Position numbers and translations under genes: made by a program. This document shows positions 29,675 to 38,465 of a stretch of 64,000 nucleotides of DNA, piece after piece. The notes beneath the pieces are model-generated. The model made no database searches, was not told where the DNA came from, and saw only the letters and a list, made by a program, of their open reading frames with translations. This stretch comes from Chloroflexi bacterium HGW-Chloroflexi-10 (GTDB taxonomy: Bacteria; Chloroflexota; Anaerolineae; Anaerolineales; Anaerolineaceae), in contig PHBZ01000010.1 of NCBI GenBank assembly GCA_002840755.1, positions 62,001-126,000 on the forward strand. Direction: 5' to 3'. Position 1 is the first letter of the stretch, and each line of letters opens with the position of its first letter.

Positions 29675-31076
29675 CCCCCAAAATCTTACACCTGAAACCA
29701 TCGCAGTAACCTTTGCAAAAACATCTCGCTCACCACAAACCTTTCGTGAAATTGCTGCTGAACTTAATCAAGAAAAAAGCAGCGAGTTTCATGAAAAATG
29801 GGTGGTCGGCTATGGACACTCTTCAGTTGCAGAACATGCTGTATTGCATATTGCAGTAGAAAATATTTCCCGACTAGCGGTGGAATGCCTGGAAAGCAAC
29901 CGTCTGGCCTCCTACACCGAAAAATCTACCCGTTACCAAAAATGGGATTGTGACAGTTTCTATATACCCGAAGAATTAACTGACCCAACATTACGACAAA
30001 TATATATTGAGACTAACCAGAACCTATTTCTTACCTACCAAAAATCATTGCCCATTATTCAGGCAGAGATCAGTAAAAACCATCCACGCCGTTCGGAAGA
30101 AAGTGATGCAGCCTGGGAAAGACGATTGCGGTCTCACTATGTGGATGTCTCCCGCTTTTTGCTGCCGGCTTCGGCGTTGGCCAATGTCGGTGTAACCATC
30201 AATGCGCGTGCGTTGGAACACGCTCTGCGAAAAATGCTGACCCACCCACTGGCAGAGGTCCGCCGCACTGGTGAAGAGATCAAGGCAGTCTCCCTGGAAA
30301 ATGTTCCTACCCTGGTCAAATACGCCAACCCTGTGCCACATTGGCAGCAAGTCGAAACATTGTTCAAACAACAAGGCACAGATCTCCCTCCCGCTGATCC
30401 GGCGGATGACTGGTGCCAACTGGTAGATCATGACCCAAATGCTGAATTGCGCGTGATCGCCGCTTTGTTATACCGCACCGGTGAAAGCAGCTATGATCGC
30501 ATCTGGGCTTACCTGCAAACTTGCTCAGAGGAACAAGTCTCTGAAATGGCACAACAAGTGATGGCGGATATCAGCAAATTTGACATTCCCATGCGTGAGT
30601 TGGAATATGCTACCTATACCTTCGACCTGGTTATGGATCAGGGCGCTTATTTTGAAATCAAGCGGCACCGGATGATGACCCAAACTCCCCAAAAACTGAC
30701 CACATTATTAGGTTATGCCCTGCCTAAAACGATTGTGGACGCCGGATTTGAGCAGGAATATCACCAGGCCATGCGTGCTGCACACCAGGCATACCTGCGC
30801 CTGGTTGAATTCGATCCGCAAATCGCCGCTTATATTGTTCCGAATGGCTATAACCGTCGCCTGTTACTCCGCGCCAATACCCGCAGCCTGGACCATCTTA
30901 TCGCTTTGCGTTCTGCACCTAATGCGCATTTTTCGGTTCGCCGGCTGGCACATCGGATGGCATCAGAAATTATTCAAGTATCGCCGCTGGGAAAATTCTG
31001 GATCCGTGACAGCATCGATGAAAATTGGCAGCAAGTAGAAGAAAGTTACTTCACCTGTACCAATTGCCAACCATAA
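29643..31076 (+). CDS. Tandem-duplicated ThyX-like (flavin-dependent thymidylate synthase fold) protein
   Basis: A 477-residue protein composed of two ThyX-like halves. The N-terminal half has GHSSVAEHAVLHIAVENISR, NRLASYTEKSTRYQKW and RFLLPASALANVGVTINARALEHALR. The C-terminal half has MRELEYATYTFDLVMDQGAYFE, KRHRMMTQTPQKL and NTRSLDHLIALR. ThyX uses FAD to methylate dUMP; the consensus is RHRxxSxxxxSxRY. In the first half the leading RH is replaced (SNR), and in the second the Ser positions differ, so activity is uncertain. AGAGGAG, ten bases upstream of the ATG, lies inside ribF. It may need FAD made by RibF. Confidence 0.85.
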   Translation: MPQNRQVYLLDPQNLTPETIAVTFAKTSRSPQTFREIAAELNQEKSSEFHEKWVVGYGHSSVAEHAVLHIAVENISRLAVECLESNRLASYTEKSTRYQKWDCDSFYIPEELTDPTLRQIYIETNQNLFLTYQKSLPIIQAEISKNHPRRSEESDAAWERRLRSHYVDVSRFLLPASALANVGVTINARALEHALRKMLTHPLAEVRRTGEEIKAVSLENVPTLVKYANPVPHWQQVETLFKQQGTDLPPADPADDWCQLVDHDPNAELRVIAALLYRTGESSYDRIWAYLQTCSEEQVSEMAQQVMADISKFDIPMRELEYATYTFDLVMDQGAYFEIKRHRMMTQTPQKLTTLLGYALPKTIVDAGFEQEYHQAMRAAHQAYLRLVEFDPQIAAYIVPNGYNRRLLLRANTRSLDHLIALRSAPNAHFSVRRLAHRMASEIIQVSPLGKFWIRDSIDENWQQVEESYFTCTNCQP

Positions 31077-31096
31077 AGCTGCATGCTATCCCATTT

Positions 31097-31132
31097 AAGA
31101 ATTAACTACAATACAGGCAGTTAATTCTTTTT
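31097..31132 (+). terminator. Terminator of the nusA-thyX operon
   Basis: An 11-bp stem AAGAATTAACT / AGTTAATTCTT with an 11-nt loop is followed by TTT. The right arm overlaps the stop codon of the convergent thioredoxin-like gene. Confidence 0.75.
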
Positions 31133-31708
31133 CAATATATCCATTATTTCGCTGATCGTAAAAGATTGCAAACCGGTATCGTACCAGTTCCACATCTCAT
31201 CCACCAGTTGGGCACGCAGCGGTTTTAAACGGGCGTCTTTTTCATCTTCAGTAAGCTCAGTGTTTTCATGAATTTCATCATATTCCGGGTTAGCCTGTTT
31301 CCAGCGCTTCAACTGTTTGGTAGCCGGGGCGGATCTTTCCATCCAGGTCCCCAATGGACGAAAATTGGAATCCATGATCCAAAACAAAGGGATATTCTTC
31401 AATCCCTGTGCGTCAAAAAAGTCTCTTAGTTTCGGATTTTCTGTACGAGGATAGATGCGGACTTCCAGGATTAAAGCACATTCAGCCATTTTAATTAGGA
31501 TGGGCAGGTTCATCAGACTATCCCTGCACCCAGCTTCCGTAAACACCACAATTTTGCGCTCCAGGGTCAATTCCCGCAACTTCTGCTTTTCAGAAGGGGT
31601 AATGCGTACATCCCGAACACGCTCCGTCATTTCTTTTTGATAAGTCATCATACGGGAAATATAATCCTCAATCAGCAAGCCCTTTTGCCATAATGCAGCA
31701 TCAATCAT
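31121..31708 (-). CDS. Thioredoxin-like fold protein with CRDS active-site loop
   Basis: A 195-residue protein. The beta-strand IVVFTEAGCRDSLMNLP (about residues 62-78) is followed by VRIYPRTENPKLRDFFDAQG and NIPLFWIMD (cis-Pro loop), which reproduce a thioredoxin fold. The CxxC motif is degraded to C-R-D-S, leaving one Cys as in monothiol proteins. The ATG at 31708 follows GGAGGAAC; an in-frame upstream ATG at 31738 lacks a site. Function unknown. Confidence 0.75.
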   Translation of the reverse strand: MIDAALWQKGLLIEDYISRMMTYQKEMTERVRDVRITPSEKQKLRELTLERKIVVFTEAGCRDSLMNLPILIKMAECALILEVRIYPRTENPKLRDFFDAQGLKNIPLFWIMDSNFRPLGTWMERSAPATKQLKRWKQANPEYDEIHENTELTEDEKDARLKPLRAQLVDEMWNWYDTGLQSFTISEIMDILKKN

Positions 31709-31962
31709 GTGTTCCTCCAGTATTCGGGTCTCGTTCATGGTCCGGCCTATGGTATTGGCAACTCCATGAACTATCAGCCCATCTCATATTCCATTGTTAA
31801 ATTCATTCTTTATACCATATCTATGCGAGATTGATATATCCTTTTCAAACAATCAGGACATTCTGTTTGTTCCGGCATGAATATACCCTTGATATCTAAC
31901 AGTGAGGATTTTGTTACATCAAGAATGGCTAGAACGGAAAGCTGAATTTACATGTTAGAGGT

Positions 31963-32003
31963 AATTAAAAGCCCGATTATTCATAGCAAATTAACAACCG
32001 GGC
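31963..32003 (-). terminator. Terminator at the 3' end of the cytosine deaminase gene
   Basis: Read on the minus strand, an 11-bp stem with two G-T pairs (GCCCGGTTGTT / AATAATCGGGC) is followed by TTTTAATT. The left arm includes the last codons of the gene. Confidence 0.65.
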
Positions 32004-32449
32004 ACTTTTTCATCTTCACCAATATCCTCGTACCACAGGGCAGGATTCTCACATATAAAATTTTCCATCATGCGGATACAAGCTGGCTCATTGAGAACTT
32101 CTACACGCACTCCCCTGGAGCGTAAGGCATCTTCATTCCCGGTGAAAGTAATGTTCTCACCAATCACCACGTGTGGAATTTTATAAAGCAATGTTGCCCC
32201 GCTGCACATATCACAGGGTGACAGTGTAGTATACAGGACTGCGCGTTGATATTCCTGCGGTTTTAATCGGCCAGCATCCTCAAAAGCAGCCATTTCGGCA
32301 TGCAAAATAGCACTACCCTGCTGTACACGCTGGTTATGCCCCCGACCAATAATCTGTCCATCAATCACCAGGACAGATCCAATCGGAATACCACCCTCCC
32401 GCAACCCTTTTAATGCTTCCTGATAGGCAACCTGCATAAATTGATCCAT
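31991..32449 (-). CDS. Cytosine deaminase, yeast Fcy1-like nucleoside-deaminase fold
   Basis: A 152-residue zinc deaminase. The zinc site is HAEMAA (His50, catalytic Glu52) and SPCDMC (Cys79, Cys82). After this come IPHVVIGENITFTG and the C-terminal ALWYEDIGE, which match yeast cytosine deaminase (there IPRCVVGENVNF and WFEDIGE) rather than TadA or guanine deaminase. It would convert cytosine to uracil. It ends in a hairpin. An AAAGGAG precedes the ATG. Its location near the heterocycle cluster suggests a base-salvage or catabolic role (inference). Confidence 0.88.
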   Translation of the reverse strand: MDQFMQVAYQEALKGLREGGIPIGSVLVIDGQIIGRGHNQRVQQGSAILHAEMAAFEDAGRLKPQEYQRAVLYTTLSPCDMCSGATLLYKIPHVVIGENITFTGNEDALRSRGVRVEVLNEPACIRMMENFICENPALWYEDIGEDEKVPGC

Positions 32450-32547
32450 ACCACACTCCTTTACCTGTGTATTGGATTATATTGACCTTCTATGTCCGTT
32501 ACTATAGTCTGTACAATTAAATGTGGTTAGCGTAACGAATATACTTA

Positions 32548-33222
32548 CTAAACTTTTTTCAGTTTCAACCTGGCAGCTTCATTCAGATGTACCAATATGT
32601 GCCTTGTCGGCGGCATTAATAACAATCCGGCAACTGTTAAACCACCCCAGTACTCCGCCAGCCAGGCAGCCTCCGCTTGAATATCACCCTGATCCAGAAG
32701 GTGGGTGATGCGTTTGGAATCTGTCTTTTGTTGAAAATCAGGTAATTGTAAGCCATTTAAAATGCTCTGAGTTTGCTTACCAACTTTCACGCGGTAATCA
32801 CGCAGTACGCTCATATCCAACAATGCGCTTAATTCCGTAATGCTTTGCATAGACATTGCATTCCCGGTATCACGAAAAGGTACTCTCATGCGAGCCTGCC
32901 AATTATCCCTATCAAACAACTGCTCTTCTCCCGCCACCAATGCAGCCATGGTCATATCTTCAATTCGGGTAAGATGCCAGAAAATCCAGGCAATCGAATG
33001 TTCTTGTTTGACTGGAATACGCCGGAACAGGTTTTCATCCAAAGCATGCCAAATTTCATCTTCGTAATGCCAACCCAAATCTTCAGCGACCTGGGATGAA
33101 TGCAAGCTGCCATGCTGAATTAAGAATAGAGAACGGATATTTTCAAGGTCTTTTACCTGGTTCAGCGCCAAACGCAAGTCCTTTTGCCGTTCATTCCACT
33201 CCAGAAGATTTTGATCTCGCAT
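32548..33222 (-). CDS. DinB-like four-helix-bundle protein
   Basis: A 224-residue protein with DinB-superfamily features: an N-terminal helix, AWIFWHLTRIEDM (metal-binding His83) and a C-terminal PTRHILVHLNEA with two His. These three His usually coordinate a divalent metal and belong to thiol-dependent transferases. Function not assignable. GAGGTAGG precedes the ATG. Confidence 0.75.
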   Translation of the reverse strand: MRDQNLLEWNERQKDLRLALNQVKDLENIRSLFLIQHGSLHSSQVAEDLGWHYEDEIWHALDENLFRRIPVKQEHSIAWIFWHLTRIEDMTMAALVAGEEQLFDRDNWQARMRVPFRDTGNAMSMQSITELSALLDMSVLRDYRVKVGKQTQSILNGLQLPDFQQKTDSKRITHLLDQGDIQAEAAWLAEYWGGLTVAGLLLMPPTRHILVHLNEAARLKLKKV

Positions 33223-33351
33223 TGTTCACCTACCTCAATTACACCAAAATATCCTCATTTTTTCAGAACCGCTTTGTCCAAATAAATCAGTCTCGACTAT
33301 TATTGAACTAATCGTTTGAAAATATAAGTTGTAACATCCCAAGTATCGGAA

Positions 33352-34359
33352 TCATCTGCTCAGTTCCCACAATGTTTTCGAAATCGCCAACATATTTTCA
33401 ACCGGAGTGTCACGAGGCACTTCACAACCAGGTGCGATCATCGTATTGGAAGAAGAAACAGCTACACATTCCCGGATTGATTTGCCAATATCCTCAATAC
33501 TACCTAAGAGTAATATTTGTGCAGGCTCGAAATTTCCACATGCCGCAATATTTTCTCCGAATGCAGCGATTGAATCGGAAAAATTTACTAGGTAATCAAC
33601 GTCGATAATATCCGCATTCGTTTCCGGAAGAAACTTTAATAAGGATGTGATATTACCGCAAATATGAAGCTTGGCTTTTGCGGCTTTCATGTGAATCGCG
33701 TGAATAATTCTCTTTTCGTAAGGCAAAATAAATTGTTTATACATTTTCGGGCTTACTAACGATGCTGCAGCATCACCGATTCCAATAAAATCGGCACCAG
33801 CATCGATTTGTTTCTCTGCAAAAACAATTGCCTGTTGTGTGCAAATTTCCAAAAGATCCACCAGTAATTCAGGATTTTCATACAGATCATTCATGGTTTC
33901 TGATATGCCGTGTAAATCACACGTTTCTGCAAATGCACCTTCAACCCACCCCAGAACTGGGTAATGATTTCCACATTTTTGTTTATATAGCTCAATTGCC
34001 CGAACACGATCCAATAATCGATCCTCTTTCATAGGGTCTCTTATTTGTAACTTTTCCAAATCCTTTGCAGAATTTACAAATGGGTTAGGTGAATAAGGAA
34101 CGCCATCCGGAGGAAAGACTACTTCAGCGCCAAAGGCATGAGCTTCCCGCATCGGGTCTGAAATAGCACTGAGCATATCGATCTCAAAGTCTTCACAGCA
34201 TTTCAGATTCCCATCCACCAGCAAACGATAATCTCTTATGTATTGATCATACGATTTGCCAGTATATTTTGCAGCAAATGTCATTATTATTGAAAGATTA
34301 GGAATTCTATCGATCGGTTTCCTATTCAATCGAGCAAATACACGCTCATAGGGGGTCAT
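33352..34359 (-). CDS. Uroporphyrinogen decarboxylase (URO-D/MtaA) family protein
   Basis: A 335-residue TIM-barrel protein starting MTPYERVFARLNRKPIDRIP. The family core is visible: GWVEGAFAETCDLHGI, FIGIGDAAASLVSPKMYKQFILPYEKRI, KLHICGNITSLL and IDVDYLV. The HxCG motif (HICGN) is the zinc ligand set of corrinoid methyltransferases such as MtaA, so a methyl transfer is more likely than heme synthesis. No corrinoid-protein gene is seen nearby. The start at 34359 overlaps the end of ubiX by 14 bp, so both are probably cotranscribed. Confidence 0.85.
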   Translation of the reverse strand: MTPYERVFARLNRKPIDRIPNLSIIMTFAAKYTGKSYDQYIRDYRLLVDGNLKCCEDFEIDMLSAISDPMREAHAFGAEVVFPPDGVPYSPNPFVNSAKDLEKLQIRDPMKEDRLLDRVRAIELYKQKCGNHYPVLGWVEGAFAETCDLHGISETMNDLYENPELLVDLLEICTQQAIVFAEKQIDAGADFIGIGDAAASLVSPKMYKQFILPYEKRIIHAIHMKAAKAKLHICGNITSLLKFLPETNADIIDVDYLVNFSDSIAAFGENIAACGNFEPAQILLLGSIEDIGKSIRECVAVSSSNTMIAPGCEVPRDTPVENMLAISKTLWELSR

Positions 34360-34951
34360 TTTCTTTTGGGTATACATCAAGATTTCCATCCCAGGGTTGA
34401 TAATTGGTATAAGGTAAATTAAATTGACTTAATATTTTTCCGACTAATTGATTTATCAAATCTTGAATAGTTTTGGGTTGATGATAAAAAGTCATCATGG
34501 CGGGTAAAATAACCACTCCTTGATCATGCAAAAAGGAAAGGTTTCGCAGATGAATTCCATTAAAAGGAGTTTCACGCGGGACGATTACAAGCTTTCGGCG
34601 TTCTTTCAAACAAACATCCGCCGCTCTTAACAATAAATTATCCGAGTACCCGCTAGCAATACCGGCAACCGTTTTCATACTGCAGGGAATAATGATCATT
34701 CCCATCAAATCAAAAGAACCACTGGCTATGCTTGCACCCAGGTTGTTTATCGGATGATAATAATGTACAAGATTCCGAATGTTATTCAAGCTAAATTCGG
34801 TTTCGTGTGAGATAGTTTGTTCTGCCACTGAGGTTATCAATAAATGAGTTTCTACATCCTGAAAACTTTGCAAGGCTCGTAGAACCTCAACCCCCAAAAT
34901 CGCACCGCTTGCTCCACTGATCCCAACGATTATTCTCTTTTTATTTTGCAT
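34346..34951 (-). CDS. ubiX: UbiX family flavin prenyltransferase
   Basis: A 201-residue flavoprotein. GISGASGAILGVEVLRAL (about residues 9-26), MIIIPCSMKTVAGIASGYSDNLLLRAADVCLKERRKLVIVPRETP and PAMMTFYH match UbiX/Pad1. UbiX prenylates FMN to prenyl-FMN, the cofactor of UbiD decarboxylases. A UbiD gene lies in the large operon at 41881-43245, so this gene likely supplies its cofactor. It is followed by a URO-D family gene with 14-bp overlap. Confidence 0.92.
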   Translation of the reverse strand: MQNKKRIIVGISGASGAILGVEVLRALQSFQDVETHLLITSVAEQTISHETEFSLNNIRNLVHYYHPINNLGASIASGSFDLMGMIIIPCSMKTVAGIASGYSDNLLLRAADVCLKERRKLVIVPRETPFNGIHLRNLSFLHDQGVVILPAMMTFYHQPKTIQDLINQLVGKILSQFNLPYTNYQPWDGNLDVYPKENDPL

Positions 34952-34974
34952 GAACTCGTCCTACGGTAAAGTTG

Positions 34975-34990
34975 TTCAATTATAATTGAA
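34975..34990. promoter_or_regulatory. Perfect 16-bp palindrome between ubiX and the ygeY-like gene
   Basis: TTCAATTATAATTGAA is perfectly self-complementary. It lies 24 bp before the ubiX start and contains a TATAAT -10-like box readable on either strand; it may be an operator for both divergent genes. Confidence 0.4.
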
Positions 34991-35101
34991 AAAAATTACT
35001 AAAGGCGGAATACGGTATATTACCCGTGCTTCACACTTATTAATTATTTTTATAGTTATTGTTTCGTGACATTTTCATCTCATCTTTTACGGAGTGCTTT
35101 C

Positions 35102-36247
35102 ATGATTGACCAGGATTTGATTCAATTCACACAGGATTCTATACGCATACCCAGCCTTACCGGACAGGAACAACAATTTATTGAACGCATATGCCACGAA
35201 ATGAATAAGCTTGGATATGACCGTGTTTGGGTAGATGAGGCCGGTAATGCGATTGGTGAAATCAGAGGGACACAACAAGGGAAACTCATTCTGCTGGATG
35301 CGCATGCGGATACGGTTTCGGTGAATGCGAATGATTGGGATTATGATCCTTTCGGCGGTGTGATTAGTCATGACAGGTTGTATGGCCGGGGAACGGCTGA
35401 TACAAAAGGTAACCTGGCGGCCATGATATACGCTGCTGCTAAAGCAGACCGGAATAAAATTCGCGGAAGCATTTTTGTTAGCGCCAGTGTCCATGAAGAA
35501 GTGTTTGAAGGTGGCAGCCTGAAACTGATCGTTGAGCAAACCAAACCGGATTATGTTGTTATCGGGGAAGCCACAGATTTAAATTTAAATCGGGGTGGGA
35601 GAGGTCGGGCAGAGGTAATTGTTGAAACGATCGGTCAGTCTGCGCATTCTTCATCACCCGAAATTGGGGATTGTGCCGTACACGCAATGATCCAATTGAT
35701 CCATACCGTAGAATCACAACCTACAGCCAATCATCCGGTATTAGGCCCAGGAAGCATGGTGTTAACTGATATACTTTCATCACCCTACCCGGGATATTCT
35801 GTAATTCCGAACCGGTGCAGGGTAACATTTGACCGCCGCCTGCTGATTGGAGAAACTATTGACAGCCTTGAAAATGAGTTGGCGCGGTTGGCTGAAAAAG
35901 CAAGAGTCAAATGTAAGATAAACATTTTAGATGCAGATGAAACAACCTATAGCGGATATAAATTAGAGGGAAAGAAATTCTTTCCAGCCTGGTTGATGGC
36001 GGATGATGAATTATTTGTGCAAGAATCTTTACGGGCCTTACAGAAAATCAAAGCGGACACCCGATTAAGTGCATACCGTTTTTGTACAAACGCTGCCTAT
36101 TGTGCCGGAATCGCAGGAATTCCAACCATTGGGTATGGATTAGGAAAAGAAACCGACGCACACACTGTAAATGAATCGATTTCTATAAATGATCTGAATA
36201 TGGCTGCTCAAGGCTTTCAAGCAATTATTGAAAAAGTATTAGGCTAA
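35102..36247 (+). CDS. YgeY-type M20 family hydrolase, copy 1
   Basis: A 381-residue metallohydrolase. M20 metal ligands: DAHADT (about residues 64-69), GRGTADTKGN (Asp bridging), HEEVFEGG (catalytic Glu) and the late NAAYCAGIAGIPTIGYG. Such enzymes remove acyl or carbamoyl groups from amino acids. YgeY-type members are encoded beside YgeW and SsnA in anaerobic purine-degradation and selenium-related clusters. The ATG at 35102 follows GGAG. It is divergent from ubiX and convergent with the AOR gene (12 bp apart), so it has its own promoter. A paralogue is found at 39612-40841. Confidence 0.88.
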   Translation: MIDQDLIQFTQDSIRIPSLTGQEQQFIERICHEMNKLGYDRVWVDEAGNAIGEIRGTQQGKLILLDAHADTVSVNANDWDYDPFGGVISHDRLYGRGTADTKGNLAAMIYAAAKADRNKIRGSIFVSASVHEEVFEGGSLKLIVEQTKPDYVVIGEATDLNLNRGGRGRAEVIVETIGQSAHSSSPEIGDCAVHAMIQLIHTVESQPTANHPVLGPGSMVLTDILSSPYPGYSVIPNRCRVTFDRRLLIGETIDSLENELARLAEKARVKCKINILDADETTYSGYKLEGKKFFPAWLMADDELFVQESLRALQKIKADTRLSAYRFCTNAAYCAGIAGIPTIGYGLGKETDAHTVNESISINDLNMAAQGFQAIIEKVLG

Positions 36248-36259
36248 CTATTTATAATG

Positions 36260-38155
36260 CTAAAACTCAACCAATTGCAGACGTTCTATGGTTGTGTCTT
36301 CCGGAACACCTGTAGATGACCATCCCATGGCTGAATAGTATTTTTCTAAAGCCTCCCTTAATTCAAGAGGAGTCAGTGATTTGCCGGCAATTGGCCCGGA
36401 ATCCAAGCGGTGGTAAGCCATGGAAGACAGCGCATCATCCAATTCGGTGAAACCTTCACGCACCAGGTATAGCCTGGCAAGATTGATAATCCGTTCACCA
36501 ATCCGATTAATTTCATCCTTATCCAAATTCCAACCCCCAGCACCATTTAAGGCATCTTCCATGTGATGATATTCATACGGATAGAAATGACAGATCACCG
36601 CACTATCAAGAAAGTTCTTAAATGCTGTTTCGTACTGGTAAGCCAGAATTTTATGATCGGAAATACCCCATAGTTCCAGGGGAGTCTGCATACCCATTTC
36701 TCTCAAGCGGGCACAAACATCCGCTCCATCCCAGGTTGCAAAGGTATCATTCAGATTGTGCATATGATCTGCACCGGTAGCGGATAATGCGTAACCCATT
36801 CCAATGGTATTCTTTAATCGCGGATCGTGAAAGGGGAATTCCTGACCACGCGCGACTGCCAGGTAGTTTTCCGATTGTTTACCGACCCTCTGAGCCATTC
36901 TCAGGCTGCCTTCAGCCATCCATTCACCAAGGCCGGAGCGCTCCACAATTAAATGGATGCTCTTTAACAAACTCTGTCCATCACCAAACACTGGAAGAAA
37001 ATCAAACCCTGAAATCAAATTATTTTTCACACAATCCATGGCAAAGGCAATCGTCCCACCAGTGGAAATTGTATCCAAACCATTGGCTGCACAGAGCTCA
37101 TTCGCTTTGGCTACAATCACCGGGTCACTTATCCCGCACAAAACGCCCAGGCCTCCGATGGATTCATATTCCGGACCACCGTACCTTGGGTCAATTTTCT
37201 CTTCGCCATCGTAAGAAACGATCAATTTACAGCGAACCGGGCAGCGATTACAGGTATCCCGACCGGTTACCAAGAGTGGGAAGAACGAGGTTGCATCCAG
37301 TTGATCAATACCTACTAACGCAGAATCCTGGTAATTACGAATGCCGGTTGCGCCAACATCATGATTAGGTTTTACAGACCCGGGTGTTCCATAAGAGGAC
37401 GCCCACCCCATCATATCTTTGTAATTGGATGTGATCCATTTTGTGGTTACCTGCATCAGCTGCTTATCAGCCAAACCCACATTGAAAGATCCACGAACGG
37501 CGACCGCCTTCAAGTTCTTACTTCCCATAACAGCACCCAGACCTGAGCGACCGGCGGCGCGATTGACATCATGCATGACGGCAGAGTAAAGCACGCCATT
37601 TTCACCGGCCGGCCCAATTTGGGCTACTCTAATCTTTTTATCTTCCAACTCGGTTTGAATAATTTCCTGACAATCACCAGTAGTTTTTCCCCACAAATGA
37701 CTCGCATCCCGAATCTCCACAAGACCGTCTTTTATCCATAGATACACTGGTTTTTCAGATTTTCCCTGAATAACCACAGCATCAAACCCAGCGCGTTTTA
37801 ATTCAGCACCCCACCAGCCGCCGGCTTCACTTGAAGCTAGCGCACCCGTTAATGGGGATTTTGCACCCACAGCATGGCGGCCAGTACCTGGTAATATCGT
37901 ACCGGTTAGAAGCCCCGGAGCAAAAATCAATAAATTATCCGGACTTAATGGATCAATTTTTGGCAGGGTTTCTTTCATCAGATAATACAAAATTAACCCT
38001 CTGCCCCCGATCCATTTTCGGTAAAACGAATCAGGCTGCTCATCCACCCACATATTCTCAGTGGATAAATTGACTCTTAATATTTTTCCAGTATAAGCAC
38101 TCTCACCTCTAAGAAACTCCGGACGCATGGTTACTAGCAGCTGATTCTTTTCCAT
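36260..38155 (-). CDS. Aldehyde:ferredoxin oxidoreductase (tungsten enzyme family)
   Basis: A 631-residue AOR-family protein. The N-terminal domain shows GKILRVNLSTENMWVD, IGGRGLILYYL and the pterin-binding ASSEAGGWWGAELKRAGFDAV. A Cys cluster CNRCPVRC near residues 302-309 binds a 4Fe-4S cluster. The family oxidises aldehydes to acids with ferredoxin, using tungsto- or molybdopterin. The ATG at 38155 overlaps the stop of the MoaD-like gene (TAATG), which is translational coupling and suggests that the small protein supplies or modifies the pterin cofactor. Substrate unknown. Confidence 0.9.
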   Translation of the reverse strand: MEKNQLLVTMRPEFLRGESAYTGKILRVNLSTENMWVDEQPDSFYRKWIGGRGLILYYLMKETLPKIDPLSPDNLLIFAPGLLTGTILPGTGRHAVGAKSPLTGALASSEAGGWWGAELKRAGFDAVVIQGKSEKPVYLWIKDGLVEIRDASHLWGKTTGDCQEIIQTELEDKKIRVAQIGPAGENGVLYSAVMHDVNRAAGRSGLGAVMGSKNLKAVAVRGSFNVGLADKQLMQVTTKWITSNYKDMMGWASSYGTPGSVKPNHDVGATGIRNYQDSALVGIDQLDATSFFPLLVTGRDTCNRCPVRCKLIVSYDGEEKIDPRYGGPEYESIGGLGVLCGISDPVIVAKANELCAANGLDTISTGGTIAFAMDCVKNNLISGFDFLPVFGDGQSLLKSIHLIVERSGLGEWMAEGSLRMAQRVGKQSENYLAVARGQEFPFHDPRLKNTIGMGYALSATGADHMHNLNDTFATWDGADVCARLREMGMQTPLELWGISDHKILAYQYETAFKNFLDSAVICHFYPYEYHHMEDALNGAGGWNLDKDEINRIGERIINLARLYLVREGFTELDDALSSMAYHRLDSGPIAGKSLTPLELREALEKYYSAMGWSSTGVPEDTTIERLQLVEF

Positions 38156-38397
38156 TATTGCATTCCTCCAATAATTTGCGGTAAACAATGAATCACATCT
38201 CCATGTTGAACATAACAATCACTGTCAGAGACAATGCCATTAATCAAAACTACAAACGCGAAACCAGAATTGATTCTGATCCCCGACAGGACATCTCGCA
38301 AATAACTGCCTTCCGGGATAGATAGAACTGTTTTATGATCTACGAGTGGTTTATCCAAAATTAAAGATGCAAATTTCAATTGGTCCATTTCAACCAT
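38155..38397 (-). CDS. MoaD/ThiS-like beta-grasp sulfur carrier protein
   Basis: An 80-residue beta-grasp protein of MoaD size. It has the VVLINGIV strand and a C-terminal Gly-Gly close to the end, but the tail is GGMQ, with two residues after the diglycine instead of ending at it. Such a tail would need trimming before adenylation, or the protein may act as an AOR-associated partner. It is directly coupled to the AOR gene. The start is uncertain: ATG at 38397 or 38388, neither with a good ribosome site. Confidence 0.7.
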   Translation of the reverse strand: MVEMDQLKFASLILDKPLVDHKTVLSIPEGSYLRDVLSGIRINSGFAFVVLINGIVSDSDCYVQHGDVIHCLPQIIGGMQ

Positions 38398-38446
38398 TAC
38401 TATTCTTAAAATATTTTTTTACACTTTATTTATTAACGAATGAGAT

Positions 38447-38465
38447 TGATGAACGTTATTCATCA
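38447..38465 (-). promoter_or_regulatory. Operator-like inverted repeat at the AOR promoter
   Basis: TGATGAA-N5-TTCATCA is a perfect 7-5-7 inverted repeat that starts at the end of the -10 box and covers the predicted transcription start. The 7-5-7 geometry equals that of the operon operators at 59802 and 63780, but the sequence differs. Confidence 0.55.

Noticed and set aside
36787..37368. 193-codon open frame antisense to the AOR gene
   Set aside because: Composition is low in hydrophobic order and rich in His, Gln and Pro, as expected for a shadow frame; AOR is conserved.
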